64,000 bases of DNA, from the NCBI GenBank assembly GCA_963748985.1, contig CAVVKQ010000001.1:186001-250000 (forward strand). Reading direction: 5' to 3'. The stretch is from RPQJ01 sp963748985 (GTDB taxonomy: Bacteria > Pseudomonadota > Gammaproteobacteria > Steroidobacterales > Steroidobacteraceae). The first letter of the stretch is position 1, and every line of letters starts with the position of its first letter. Shown piece after piece: positions 17,563 through 25,647 of the stretch. A program made the translations under genes and the position numbers. A model generated the notes under the pieces. That model saw nothing but the letters and a program-made list of their open reading frames with translations, did no database searches and was not told where the DNA came from.

Positions 17563-18185
17563 CGCGCTCCGCGCACATGAAGTCAGCAGTGCATGCAGAT
17601 TCAGGAACGGTGAGGCAGGGCTTCTCCAGGGCCTGCCTGGGCCTGCTCGGGCTGTTCGGTTGGCGCACCTCGCTGACGTGGCCCCCAGAGCCTCGGGGCC
17701 TGATCATGGTCTATCCGCACACCTCGAACTGGGACTTCCCGATCGGCGTGCTGTTCAAGCTGGGCCACGATCTTCCAGCCCACTGGATGGGCAAGGACCA
17801 GATGTTCCGCTGGCCATTCCGGCGCCTGCTGATCGCAATCGGCGGCCTGCCCATCAATCGTCGCGAACGAACCGGCTTCGTGGCGGCGATGGTCGAAGAA
17901 ATGCGTCGGCGCGACTGGTTGTGGATTGCGGTGGCACCCGAAGGCACGCGCGCGCGCGGCGAATACCTGAAGTCTGGCTTCTATCAGCTGGCCCTCGCGG
18001 CCGACGTGCCGATCGGGCTCGGCTACATCGACTACGGGCGCAAGCAGGTCGGCATCGACCGCTATGTGCGCATGACGGGGAACGAAGAGCAGGACCTGCA
18101 GCTGCTGCGCGATTTTTACGCCACGATCAAGCCGAGGAAGCCCGGGAACGCGGGCGGCCTGAAATTTCGTCGGCGAGATCCCTAA
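17559..18185 (+). CDS. PlsC-like lysophospholipid acyltransferase
   Basis: Transfers an acyl chain to a lysophospholipid or other small hydroxyl acceptor at the inner membrane. About 208 residues, shorter than PlsC (~245). Catalytic HTSNWD (H-x4-D) near residue 54 and the acceptor-binding block APEGTRARG near residue 129 are both intact; GGLPINRRE between them matches the third motif. The start is either TTG 17559 (overlapping the preceding TGA) or ATG 17577; the family is not conserved at this end so I cannot decide. It stands 40 bp upstream of the acyl-reductase-like gene on the same strand, which suggests a shared role in acyl-chain metabolism. Confidence 0.85.
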   Translation: MTRSAHMKSAVHADSGTVRQGFSRACLGLLGLFGWRTSLTWPPEPRGLIMVYPHTSNWDFPIGVLFKLGHDLPAHWMGKDQMFRWPFRRLLIAIGGLPINRRERTGFVAAMVEEMRRRDWLWIAVAPEGTRARGEYLKSGFYQLALAADVPIGLGYIDYGRKQVGIDRYVRMTGNEEQDLQLLRDFYATIKPRKPGNAGGLKFRRRDP

Positions 18186-18225
18186 GGGGCATTACGAATG
18201 GGCGGCGGCAATCGCCGGCCCAACA

Positions 18226-19503
18226 ATGACACTCCAGGGGTCAGGGGTCCGCGGCGTGACCGCGACGAGGGAGAAACCGGCGAGGGCAACCGTTGACGCG
18301 AAAAGCGCCAACTGCTTCGCGTTCGTCCTGCATCCGCTGACGATCGACTACCTCGCGCATCACCCGCGCTATCGCTGGACTCGCCATCTGCCGCGCGCGT
18401 TGGTCGAAGCGACCGCAGCGTACATGCCGGCTGCTCGTGTCGGTCGCGTCGAAGGCGGCGTTTCCCCGACCACGGGCCAGCCGATCAAGGGATTCATCTA
18501 CGCGCTCGGCGCGACACCGCGCCAGATGCTGAGCCGTCCCCCCGAATTCACGTATCGCAGGCTCGATCAAGCCGTGCGTGATGCGGCCGGACAGGGTGCG
18601 CAGATCGTCGGCCTCGGCGCGTTCACGAAAGTGGTGGGGGATGCGGGCGTTACCGTCGCGCGGCGTGCGTCGATCCCGGTCACGACCGGCAACAGTCTCA
18701 CGATCGCGGCCACCCTTGAGACGGCCAAGCTCACGGCGCGACGAATGGGATGGGCCGACCTGTCGCACGCCAAGGCCATGGTCGTCGGAGCGACGGGCTC
18801 GATTGGCTCCGTCTGCTCGCGCCTGCTCGCTGCGGCCGTGCGCGACGTGGTGCTCGTGTCGATCGAGCCGGACCGGCTCACGGCGCTCAAGCAGAAGATC
18901 CTGGAGGAGACACCCGGCGCGCACGTCGAATTCGGCACGACGACGAAGCGCTGGGTGGGTGACTGTGACCTGATCGTGACGGCGACATCGGCGTTCGGCC
19001 AGCGCGTGCTCGACGTCAGCCAGTGCAAGCCTGGCGCGGTCATCCTCGACGTGGCGCTGCCGCCGGACATCTCCGCGGAGGAGGCTGCGACGCGCCCGGA
19101 CGTGCTCGTGGTCGAGAGTGGTGAGGTGCTGATTCCAGGTCCAGTCGAGTTCAGTTTCGACATCGGACTGCCCCAGGGAGTCGCCTACGCCTGCCTCGCG
19201 GAGGCTGCGTTGCTGGCCATGGAGGGGCGCTTCGAATGCTTTACGCTCGGGCGCGACGTGCAACCCAGCAAGGTCAAGGAGATCTATCGGCTGTTCCGCA
19301 GGCACGGCTTCCAGATCGCACCCTTGCGCACGTTCGGTGCGCTGCTGAGCGACGCCCTCGTGGCAGAAAAAAATACACGTGCCGAGGAGTTGCGGCGCGA
19401 TCGCACCCTGCTGCGGCGGGTCAAGGCCGAGGCTGCTGCCCGCATCGCGAAAATTCCTCCGCGTGCGAAAGGCGTGGCCGCACCGGCGACTTCGCAAACC
19501 TGA
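18226..19503 (+). CDS. Protein resembling long-chain acyl-ACP/CoA reductase (aldehyde-forming, AAR-like)
   Basis: 425 residues. The central 300 residues resemble cyanobacterial acyl-ACP reductase (EC 1.2.1.80), which reduces acyl-ACP to a fatty aldehyde with NADPH. Shared features in order: GLGAFTKVV, TTGNSLTIA, the nucleotide loop VVGATGSIGSVCSRLL near residue 188, DCDLIVTATSA, and the C-terminal AYACLAEAALLAMEG followed by RRHGFQIAPL. The Cys in YACLAEA corresponds to the thioester cysteine reported in the Synechococcus enzyme. It has about 30 extra N-terminal and 50 basic C-terminal residues. No aldehyde-deformylating oxygenase is nearby. Automatic annotation might call it shikimate or semialdehyde dehydrogenase. 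The fold is secure; the substrate is inference. Confidence 0.7.
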   Translation: MTLQGSGVRGVTATREKPARATVDAKSANCFAFVLHPLTIDYLAHHPRYRWTRHLPRALVEATAAYMPAARVGRVEGGVSPTTGQPIKGFIYALGATPRQMLSRPPEFTYRRLDQAVRDAAGQGAQIVGLGAFTKVVGDAGVTVARRASIPVTTGNSLTIAATLETAKLTARRMGWADLSHAKAMVVGATGSIGSVCSRLLAAAVRDVVLVSIEPDRLTALKQKILEETPGAHVEFGTTTKRWVGDCDLIVTATSAFGQRVLDVSQCKPGAVILDVALPPDISAEEAATRPDVLVVESGEVLIPGPVEFSFDIGLPQGVAYACLAEAALLAMEGRFECFTLGRDVQPSKVKEIYRLFRRHGFQIAPLRTFGALLSDALVAEKNTRAEELRRDRTLLRRVKAEAAARIAKIPPRAKGVAAPATSQT

Positions 19504-19575
19504 GCCGCGCGCGGGGATGGCATGCCTGCCCCGGCATGTGTATACGCATCCATTGACATGCAGGAAGCGATATTC

Positions 19576-20100
19576 ATGCGCGCACTTTTTCACGCCCGGA
19601 TCCTCGTATTCGGCGCAATCGCAGTCATTGCGGGTTGCGTCGGCGTCCCGGAGGGTATCGAGCCCGTGACGGGCTTCCAGGTCGAGCGGTACATGGGCCG
19701 CTGGTACGAGGTGGCCCGGCTCGATCACGGTTTCGAGCGCGGCATGGAGCAGGTCACTGCGACTTACGAACTGCGGCCGGACGGCACGGTGGCCGTCCTG
19801 AACCGGGGCTACCGCGCGGACAAGGGCGAGTGGGGCGAGGCCAGCGGCAAGGCAAAGTTCCTCGGCGAGCCGGACGTTGCTGCGCTCAAGGTTTCGTTCT
19901 TTGGTCCGTTCTACGGCGGGTACAACGTCGTTGACCTCGATCCTGGCTACCAGCACGCGCTGGTCGCGGGCCCGAACCGTTCCTACCTGTGGATCCTTGC
20001 GCGCACGCCGGCACCGCCCAGGGCAGAAGTCGAGCGGCTAGTGGCGAAGGCGAAGGCACTCGGCTACGACACCTCGCAGTTGATCTACGTGAAGCACTGA
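19576..20100 (+). CDS. blc: Bacterial lipocalin Blc (outer-membrane lipoprotein)
   Basis: Lipid/fatty-acid-binding lipoprotein anchored in the outer membrane. 174 residues from ATG 19576, chosen because AGGAAG lies nine bases upstream and the result is a clean signal peptide with lipobox VIAGC. Lipocalin signature GRWYEVARLDHGFERGM near residue 43, RGYRADKGEW (motif 2), and LKVSFFGPFYGGYNVVDLD match Blc/apolipoprotein-D-like bacterial proteins. It follows the acyl-reductase-like gene by 72 bp; binding of lysophospholipids or aldehydes is a plausible partner role but is inference. Confidence 0.92.
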   Translation: MRALFHARILVFGAIAVIAGCVGVPEGIEPVTGFQVERYMGRWYEVARLDHGFERGMEQVTATYELRPDGTVAVLNRGYRADKGEWGEASGKAKFLGEPDVAALKVSFFGPFYGGYNVVDLDPGYQHALVAGPNRSYLWILARTPAPPRAEVERLVAKAKALGYDTSQLIYVKH

Positions 20101-20142
20101 CGTCGTGAGCACCATTCTCCCGCGCGAGAGGTCGTACTGCCC

Positions 20143-20757
20143 GTGAGCATCGCACTGCTGATTTTCGTCGCGACGATCGTCGTGAGTCTCGTGGCGCTCT
20201 ATGCCGCTCCGAAACTGATGGATCGACTCATTTTCCGGCCGTACGACACGCAGCGTCGGGGCGTCTACTACACGGTCATCACGCACGGCTTCGTGCATGG
20301 GGACCTGATGCACCTCATCTTCAACATGATGACGTTCTGGTTCTTCGCGTTCCTGCTCGAACGCCGGATCGGCGGCGTTGCATTCGGCTTGCTGTACTTC
20401 GGCAGCCTCGTGCTTGCGGTGAGTACGACGTACTTGAAGCACCGCAAGGACCCCCAGTATGCAACGCTCGGCGCGTCCGGGGCGATCGCGGCCGTGCTGT
20501 TCGCGGCGATCGTGTACTTCCCGTCGATGAAACTGTTCATCCTGCCGATACCGGTGCCGATCCCCGCGCCCTTGTTTGCCGTCGCGTACGTCGCTTATTC
20601 CTGGTACGCGAAAGATGGTGGCCGCTACTCCAGCGGCATGGCGGGACAGAAGATCAATCACGACGCGCACCTCATCGGTGCGCTGGTCGGCCTGGTGTTC
20701 GTCCTGGTGACGGACCCTGGCGCTTATGCGCAACTGCTGCGCACAGTCTTCGGTTGA
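20143..20757 (+). CDS. Rhomboid family intramembrane serine protease
   Basis: 204 residues with about six hydrophobic helices. Active-site Ser in LGASGAIAAV near residue 112 (GxSG) and the paired His in NHDAHLIGALVG near residue 175; HGDLMHLIFNMMTFWFFA carries the conserved HxxxN oxyanion helix. It would cleave single-span membrane substrates within the inner membrane. The start is GTG at 20143, 42 bp after blc. Nearby single-span proteins (17212, 20869) are conceivable substrates, with no direct evidence. Confidence 0.87.
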   Translation: MSIALLIFVATIVVSLVALYAAPKLMDRLIFRPYDTQRRGVYYTVITHGFVHGDLMHLIFNMMTFWFFAFLLERRIGGVAFGLLYFGSLVLAVSTTYLKHRKDPQYATLGASGAIAAVLFAAIVYFPSMKLFILPIPVPIPAPLFAVAYVAYSWYAKDGGRYSSGMAGQKINHDAHLIGALVGLVFVLVTDPGAYAQLLRTVFG

Positions 20758-20868
20758 GCGCCAAACTGAGAACTGCGTCCCCTTGTGCGAGAGTATGCCG
20801 CGTACGATGCGCGCAAGCGCCTGGGTGCGCGATATCTCGAGTGCTTCGTGAGCCTCTGGAGGGGTGAC

Positions 20869-21243
20869 ATGCGGAACAGAATCTTCGTTTATGCACTGTG
20901 CCTGGCGTTGCTGAACCTCGCGTCGCCGCAGGTCGCGCAGGCCGCGCTCGTCGGCACGCTGCAGGCCGTGGAAGCCTCGGGCACGCGTGCGCAAGACCTC
21001 GCGATCGTGAACGCGGCGCTTGCGCGCGAGCAGGTCCGCGGGCAGATGGCAGCCCTGGGCGTGGAGCCGTCGGCGATCGATGCGCGTGTTGCGCGCCTCA
21101 CGGACTCCGAACTGCGCTCGCTGGCCGAGCGCATGGAGCAGATGCCGGCAGGCGGCGATGCCCTCGCGGTCATCGGCATCGTCTTCGTGATCCTGATCAT
21201 CCTCGAGCTCGTCGGCGTCATCGACATCTTCAAGAAGACCTGA
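20869..21243 (+). CDS. PA2779 family protein
   Basis: 124 residues. Signal-peptide-like N-terminus (RIFVYALCLALLNLASPQVAQA), a helical middle with regularly spaced Leu/Ala, and a C-terminal transmembrane helix (ALAVIGIVFVILIILELVGV) ending in DIFKKT. The pattern and the next gene identify it as the PA2779 family, of unknown function. ATG 20869 follows an excellent GGAGGGGTGAC; a longer upstream frame is ignored. Operon with the PA2778-family peptidase that follows. Confidence 0.85.
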   Translation: MRNRIFVYALCLALLNLASPQVAQAALVGTLQAVEASGTRAQDLAIVNAALAREQVRGQMAALGVEPSAIDARVARLTDSELRSLAERMEQMPAGGDALAVIGIVFVILIILELVGVIDIFKKT

Positions 21244-21266
21244 CGCACCGTCCCGGCACGGTTGCA

Positions 21267-22277
21267 GTGCCTGCCTCGCCCTCCAGTCGCGGACGCGCGT
21301 GGGCCGTGCTCGCGCTCCTGCTGGCGTTGCTGCTGCTCGTCGGCTGCACCGGGACGTCACGGCTCGCGCAGTTGCCTGCAGAATTGCCAGAGCGGGTTGA
21401 ACTCACGGCGACGCCCTTTCATCCGCAGACCGAGCATCAGTGTGGTCCCGCGGCGCTGGCGACAGTGCTCGGTGCAGCGGGGCGCAACGTCGATCCAACA
21501 GCGTTGGCAACCGAGGTCTACCTGCCGGGCCGCCAGGGTTCGTTACAGCCCGAACTGGCCGCGGCGGTGCGGGCGCGTGGACTGCTCGCCTATGAAGTTG
21601 GGCCGTCGCTGTCGGATCTCCTGGCAGAGGTTGCCGCGGGACGACCGGCTCTGGTGCTGCAGCAACTCGGCGCGGGTCCTTGGCCGAATTGGCACTATGC
21701 CGTCGTCGTCGGTTACGACAAGGCGCGCGGGAAGTTGCTGCTCCGTTCCGGTACCGATGAGCGCCAGGCCATGCGCGCATCAATGTTCGAAGCGACGTGG
21801 GACCGGGCCGGGAACTGGGGACTCGTCCTGCTCGAACCCGGCACGTTGCCGGCACACCCGGATCCAGTGCGTTACATGAGTGCGGCGGCAGCACTCGAGA
21901 CTGCAGGGAATCCTGGCGCCGCCAGGGCCGGGTACGCGGCCGCTGCGGGGCTCTGGCCCGAAGCGCCACTCCCGCGCCTCGGTCTCGGCAATCTCGCCGC
22001 TGCCGCAGGCGACTGGTGGGAAGCGGAACGCTGGTACCGCGCTGTCCTTGCCGACGATCCGGCGCAGGCTGCCGCGCTCAACAATCGCGCCGAGGCCCTG
22101 GTCCGACTGGGCTGCCCCGATGCAGCTCGAATGTTGCTGCAGCAGGGCACGGTCCACGTGGCGGCCGACGATCCGCTGCAACCCGTGCTGCAGCAGACCA
22201 TCCGCGACTTGTCGGCCCAGGCGGCGGCGACTCCGGCCGGCGCAGCGGCGGAGTGCACGCAGTTCACGGTCCGCTGA
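21267..22277 (+). CDS. PA2778 family cysteine peptidase lipoprotein with TPR repeats
   Basis: About 336 residues. Lipobox LLVGC near residue 27 follows a Leu-rich hydrophobic core. A C39-like papain-fold domain has the catalytic Cys in QTEHQCGPAALATVLG and the His in NWHYAVVVGY; C-terminal to it are two or three TPR-like helical repeats (residues ~210-310). There is no ATG; GTG 21267 gives a proper signal and starts 23 bp after the PA2779 stop. C39 peptidases mature bacteriocins and adhesins; the target here is unknown, and the invariable pairing with PA2779 suggests the latter is partner or substrate. Confidence 0.85.
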   Translation: MPASPSSRGRAWAVLALLLALLLLVGCTGTSRLAQLPAELPERVELTATPFHPQTEHQCGPAALATVLGAAGRNVDPTALATEVYLPGRQGSLQPELAAAVRARGLLAYEVGPSLSDLLAEVAAGRPALVLQQLGAGPWPNWHYAVVVGYDKARGKLLLRSGTDERQAMRASMFEATWDRAGNWGLVLLEPGTLPAHPDPVRYMSAAAALETAGNPGAARAGYAAAAGLWPEAPLPRLGLGNLAAAAGDWWEAERWYRAVLADDPAQAAALNNRAEALVRLGCPDAARMLLQQGTVHVAADDPLQPVLQQTIRDLSAQAAATPAGAAAECTQFTVR

Positions 22278-22322
22278 CTTCGGTTGCGGAATTCACTTGC
22301 CGGCCGGTTTAGACTTCGGCCC

Positions 22323-22538
22323 ATGACGCTGCGTGAGCGAGTCGAGGAACTCTTTCCGGACTGGGCCCATTGGTACCCGAGTCTGTTCGACGCCGCCGTG
22401 GATCTCGGCGTCATCCGCGCGCGCGTGTGCGATCCCGCGTCGCTGCTGCTCTCGAATCGGCACGCAGGCGTGCGTGCGGCGGCGGAACACGAGCACCGCA
22501 AGCGCTGGAGCGCCGAAGAGAACGAACCGGAAGAGTGA
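22323..22538 (+). CDS. Small hypothetical protein
   Basis: 71 residues, not recognised. Starts MTLRERVEELFPDWAHWYPS, moderately acidic and helical, with an Arg/Glu-rich C-terminus. Begins 45 bp after the PA2778 gene and converges with the GST gene ten bases downstream. No clear ribosome site. Codon use is like the neighbours, which makes a real gene somewhat more likely than a chance frame. Confidence 0.4.
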   Translation: MTLRERVEELFPDWAHWYPSLFDAAVDLGVIRARVCDPASLLLSNRHAGVRAAAEHEHRKRWSAEENEPEE

Positions 22539-22548
22539 ACCCCTAAGG

Positions 22549-23505
22549 TCAGGCCGGGACGCGGATCCGCTCTTCCCGGTACATTCGCAGGATGAACTGG
22601 CCCGATGGCCGCGCCCGGAGTTCATCGACCTGGGCGCGCCAGGCCGGGTCGCGGATGTCCGCCACCGCCATGCGGCGGCCACCGAGGCGATCGCCCGGGT
22701 ATTCGGGCGGCAGAACCGCCAGTGCCCCGAGACTCGCAAACGTGATGTCGGCGAATGTCAGCGTTTCGCCGGTCAGGTACCGCCGACCGTCTGCGAGCAG
22801 CCGGTCCATCTCGTCGAAGACTTCGCGCGTGCGCTCCCAGGCACGGACTGCGCGTGCTGGCGTCACGCCGAGCATCCGTCTCACTGCGAAAGCGAGGATC
22901 GGTCGCTTCACCCAGAGCAGGGCGCGTTGCCAGCGTGGAATCGCGGGCTCTTCGATGCCCCAAGAACGGAAGCTCAGGTCGGTATCGCGCAGCAGGTGGT
23001 GGTAGAGCCAGACGCGCACGTCGTTGCCGAGCCGCCGGTCGAGCCTGGCTTCCAGCTCGAGTGCAGCCGGTGTCGGTTCGAGAAACCAGGTGCGATCTCC
23101 GGGCAACCGTCCCGCGTACTCACCCCACAGGTAGCGCAGGATGCGCGGCGAATCGCTGATGTGCGTCAGGCCGGGTGGAACCTCGAGCCACGGCACGGTG
23201 CGGCCCGTGAGCAGGACGCCGAGCACGCCGACGTTCGCCACTTCTTCATACGGCACGCCCAGGCGATCGAGACACCAGCGGGCTTTCTCCGCGTAGTGCG
23301 AAAACGTGATCGTGTGCAGGCGCAGCGGCCGTTCCGGTTGGCGCAGCGCGCGCAGTGAAACGAACAACCGCGCAGCAACACCCAGCAGGAAGGCAGCCAG
23401 AGCGGTGCCGATGGCCGCCGGCACCCCCCAGCCGGCAGCGGCCACGACGATGGGCAACGCATAGAGGGCAAGCAGGTGAATGACGCGGGGATCGCGGAGG
23501 CGCAT
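22549..23505 (-). CDS. Membrane-anchored glutathione S-transferase-fold protein
   Basis: 318 residues. Two N-terminal hydrophobic helices (residues ~8-50: LLALYALPIVVAAAGW and TALAAFLLGVAARLF) precede a thioredoxin-fold GST N-domain (HTITFSHYAEKARWCLDRLGVPYEE; the Ser/His region replaces the usual active-site Ser) and an all-helical C-domain (LLADGRRYLTGETLTFADI). Canonical GSTs are soluble, so the anchor is unusual. Directly downstream of, and presumably co-transcribed with, the LysR gene; the locus faces azoR-doxX-pirin and may serve electrophile or quinone detoxification. Confidence 0.8.
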   Translation of the reverse strand: MRLRDPRVIHLLALYALPIVVAAAGWGVPAAIGTALAAFLLGVAARLFVSLRALRQPERPLRLHTITFSHYAEKARWCLDRLGVPYEEVANVGVLGVLLTGRTVPWLEVPPGLTHISDSPRILRYLWGEYAGRLPGDRTWFLEPTPAALELEARLDRRLGNDVRVWLYHHLLRDTDLSFRSWGIEEPAIPRWQRALLWVKRPILAFAVRRMLGVTPARAVRAWERTREVFDEMDRLLADGRRYLTGETLTFADITFASLGALAVLPPEYPGDRLGGRRMAVADIRDPAWRAQVDELRARPSGQFILRMYREERIRVPA

Positions 23506-23514
23506 GGCAGTAGT

Positions 23515-24432
23515 CTACGGGTGACCGGACTCGCCTGCGCCGCGACAGTTCTCTGCCACGTGTGCGTGGATGATTTCAACGAGACGTCGCGTGCCGGGAC
23601 CGGCGGCGACGCGGTCTGCGAACACGAGATACAGCGTGGCAAAACGCTCGGCACCTTCGGTCAGCGGCAAGCGCCTGAGCGAGCCGGTCTCGAGTTCTTC
23701 GCGAATGTTCTCCTCGGCGTACCAGGCAAAACCCAGGCCCATGCACGCCGCGCGGATCGACGTTGCCTTGTTCGAGACGGTCCAGCGTTGCTCGTTGAGC
23801 CAGCCGCCTGAGCGGCTGCGACGCATGCCCGAGTCGCGGACGACGAGGTGGCGATGGGCGCGCAGGTCTTCGATCTCCACCGGGCGGCCGAGTCGGTGCA
23901 GCGGATGCGAGGGGGCGGCGGCGCACACGAAACGCACCTGCATCAGCGCATCGCCGATGAAGCCGCCAGGCACGAGCGTGCCGATGATGAAGTCGACGCG
24001 ACCTTCGGTGAGCGCTTCCTCGACGCCGCCGAGCACGGCCTCGACGAGTTCGATACGGATGCCAGGGTGCTGGTTACCGAACTCGGCGAGCGCGCGCAGC
24101 AGCAGCCACGTCGGAAAGATGGCTTCGACTGCCAACCGAACTTCCGCCTCCCAGCCCTGCGCGAGCGCTGATGCCGAGCGTTCGAGGCGGGCCGCGTCGT
24201 CGAGCAGGGACTTGCCACGGCGATACAGCACCTGGCCGGCCGCTGTCAGTGCGGCGCGCCGTCCTTGCCGCTCGAACACCCTCAACCCGAGCTGGTCTTC
24301 GAGCTTCTTGATCGTGTAGGTGACGGTCGACTGGGTGCGGTGCAGGCGCTCGGACGCCGGCCCGTAACCACCCTGTTCCACCACCGCGACGAGGGCGGCC
24401 CATTGGTCCAGCGTGATGCGGGGCTGTGGCAT
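23515..24432 (-). CDS. LysR-family transcriptional regulator
   Basis: 305 residues. N-terminal winged helix-turn-helix: TLDQWAALVAVVEQGGYGPA with the recognition segment LHRTQSTVTYTIKKLEDQLG; the C-terminal part is the periplasmic-binding-like effector domain. It is divergent from azoR across 108 bp containing two LysR-type T-N11-A sites, so it very likely regulates azoR-doxX-pirin and itself in response to a quinone/azo or flavonoid-like ligand (inference). Confidence 0.9.
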   Translation of the reverse strand: MPQPRITLDQWAALVAVVEQGGYGPASERLHRTQSTVTYTIKKLEDQLGLRVFERQGRRAALTAAGQVLYRRGKSLLDDAARLERSASALAQGWEAEVRLAVEAIFPTWLLLRALAEFGNQHPGIRIELVEAVLGGVEEALTEGRVDFIIGTLVPGGFIGDALMQVRFVCAAAPSHPLHRLGRPVEIEDLRAHRHLVVRDSGMRRSRSGGWLNEQRWTVSNKATSIRAACMGLGFAWYAEENIREELETGSLRRLPLTEGAERFATLYLVFADRVAAGPGTRRLVEIIHAHVAENCRGAGESGHP

Positions 24433-24434
24433 AA

Positions 24435-24461
24435 ATCGATTCCATCGATAGATACGATCGA
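24435..24461. promoter_or_regulatory. Overlapping LysR-type binding sites in the azoR divergent promoter
   Basis: ATCGAT-TCC-ATCGAT (24435-24449) is a perfect dyad containing T-N11-A. It overlaps TCGAT-AGATACG-ATCGA (24445-24461), a second dyad, also with a T-N11-A core. They sit right at the LysR start codon and 80 bp before azoR, the usual arrangement of LysR autoregulatory/activation sites. Confidence 0.65.
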
Positions 24462-24540
24462 AAATACCGGCTTTTCAATTCAATTCATAGATGCAAACTA
24501 GCGCCCATCAACTTCACCACCGAACACGGCCTGAACGAAC

Positions 24541-25164
24541 ATGAAAACCTACCTGCAGTTGAACTCCAGCCTTCACGGCGCCGATTCCCAGTCTTCGCGA
24601 CTGGCCCGCCAGTTCATCGAGACCCTGGTGCGGACGGATCGTGGCGCCGAGGCAGCCGCAGTGTCAGCGCGCGTCGTCGTGCGCGACCTCGCCAACCAGC
24701 CCCTGCCGCACCTGACGGCCGAGCGCTTTGCCGCCCTGGCGACCGCTCCGGAGCAGCGCAGCCACGATCAGACGGGCATCGCCGCCGAGTCGGATGCGCT
24801 CGTGGCCGAACTGGACGCGGCGGACGTCATCGTCATCGGGCTGCCCATGTACAACTTCGGCGTCCCATCGACGCTGAAGGCGTACTTCGATCACGTCGCG
24901 CGTGCGGGCGTGACGTTCCGCTACACGGCAACCGGTCCGGAAGGCCTGCTGCGCGGCAAGCGTGCCTTCGTTATCGCGACGCGCGGCGGCCGGCACGCGG
25001 ACACGCCGAGCGACCTGCAGAGCGCTTTCGTACGGCAGTTCCTCGGCTTCATCGGCATCACGGACGTCGAGTTCATTTACGCCGAGGGCCTGGCGATGGG
25101 TGAGGAAAGCCGCGCTGCGGCGATCGTCGAAGCCGGCAAGCGCATCGAGCAACTGGCCGCCTGA
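24541..25164 (+). CDS. azoR: FMN-dependent NADH-azoreductase AzoR
   Basis: Two-electron reduction of quinones and azo dyes with NADH. 207 residues. Flavodoxin-like fold: LNSSLHGADSQSSRLA (phosphate-binding loop for FMN) and LPMYNFGVPSTLKAYFDHV, the family signature near residue 100, plus IATRGG near residue 145. First gene of azoR-doxX-pirin, divergent from lysR. No shine-dalgarno stands out. Confidence 0.93.
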   Translation: MKTYLQLNSSLHGADSQSSRLARQFIETLVRTDRGAEAAAVSARVVVRDLANQPLPHLTAERFAALATAPEQRSHDQTGIAAESDALVAELDAADVIVIGLPMYNFGVPSTLKAYFDHVARAGVTFRYTATGPEGLLRGKRAFVIATRGGRHADTPSDLQSAFVRQFLGFIGITDVEFIYAEGLAMGEESRAAAIVEAGKRIEQLAA

Positions 25165-25239
25165 CGCACCGGACGAACGGGCGCTGCTGCAGCGCCGTGT
25201 CAAGCAAGCACTTTCAATTTCACAAGCGAGGAAAGAACG

Positions 25240-25647
25240 ATGAAGACCTGGGAGAATACGACGGACCTTGCGGGCCGTGTCCTGATCGCGGCGATGTTCC
25301 TGATTGCCGGCATCGGCAAGATTTCGGGGTACGCCGGCACGCAGGGCTACATGCAGTCGATGGGTGTGCCGGGAGCGTTGCTGCCGCTGGTCATTGCCCT
25401 GGAATTCTTCGGAGCGATCGCCATCATCGTGGGCTACCGGACGCGGCTCGTTGCCGCCGCACTTTCGGGTTTCACGCTCGCCGCGGGTTTCATCTTCCAC
25501 GGTGGCGCCGACCAGATGCAGCAGATCATGCTGCTCAAGAACGTGGCGGTTGCCGGCGGGTTCCTGTTCCTCGTTGCACGCGGCGCGGGCGACTGGTCGC
25601 TCGACGCGCGGCGTGAACGCCTGACCTCACAACAGGAGCAACCATGA
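25240..25647 (+). CDS. DoxX family membrane protein
   Basis: 135 residues, four transmembrane helices; family motif GRVLIAAMFLIAGIGKISGY in the first helix. DoxX proteins frequently accompany azoreductase/pirin genes and have been linked to oxidative and quinone stress; the molecular role is unknown. A good GAGGAAAG lies before the ATG. The stop overlaps the start of the pirin gene (ATGA). Confidence 0.9.
   Translation: MKTWENTTDLAGRVLIAAMFLIAGIGKISGYAGTQGYMQSMGVPGALLPLVIALEFFGAIAIIVGYRTRLVAAALSGFTLAAGFIFHGGADQMQQIMLLKNVAVAGGFLFLVARGAGDWSLDARRERLTSQQEQP

Noticed and set aside
17559..20757. A complete alkane-forming pathway (reductase plus aldehyde-deformylating oxygenase)
   Set aside because: No ferritin-like oxygenase gene lies near the reductase-like gene; the only ferritin-fold protein is bacterioferritin with full haem and ferroxidase ligands.
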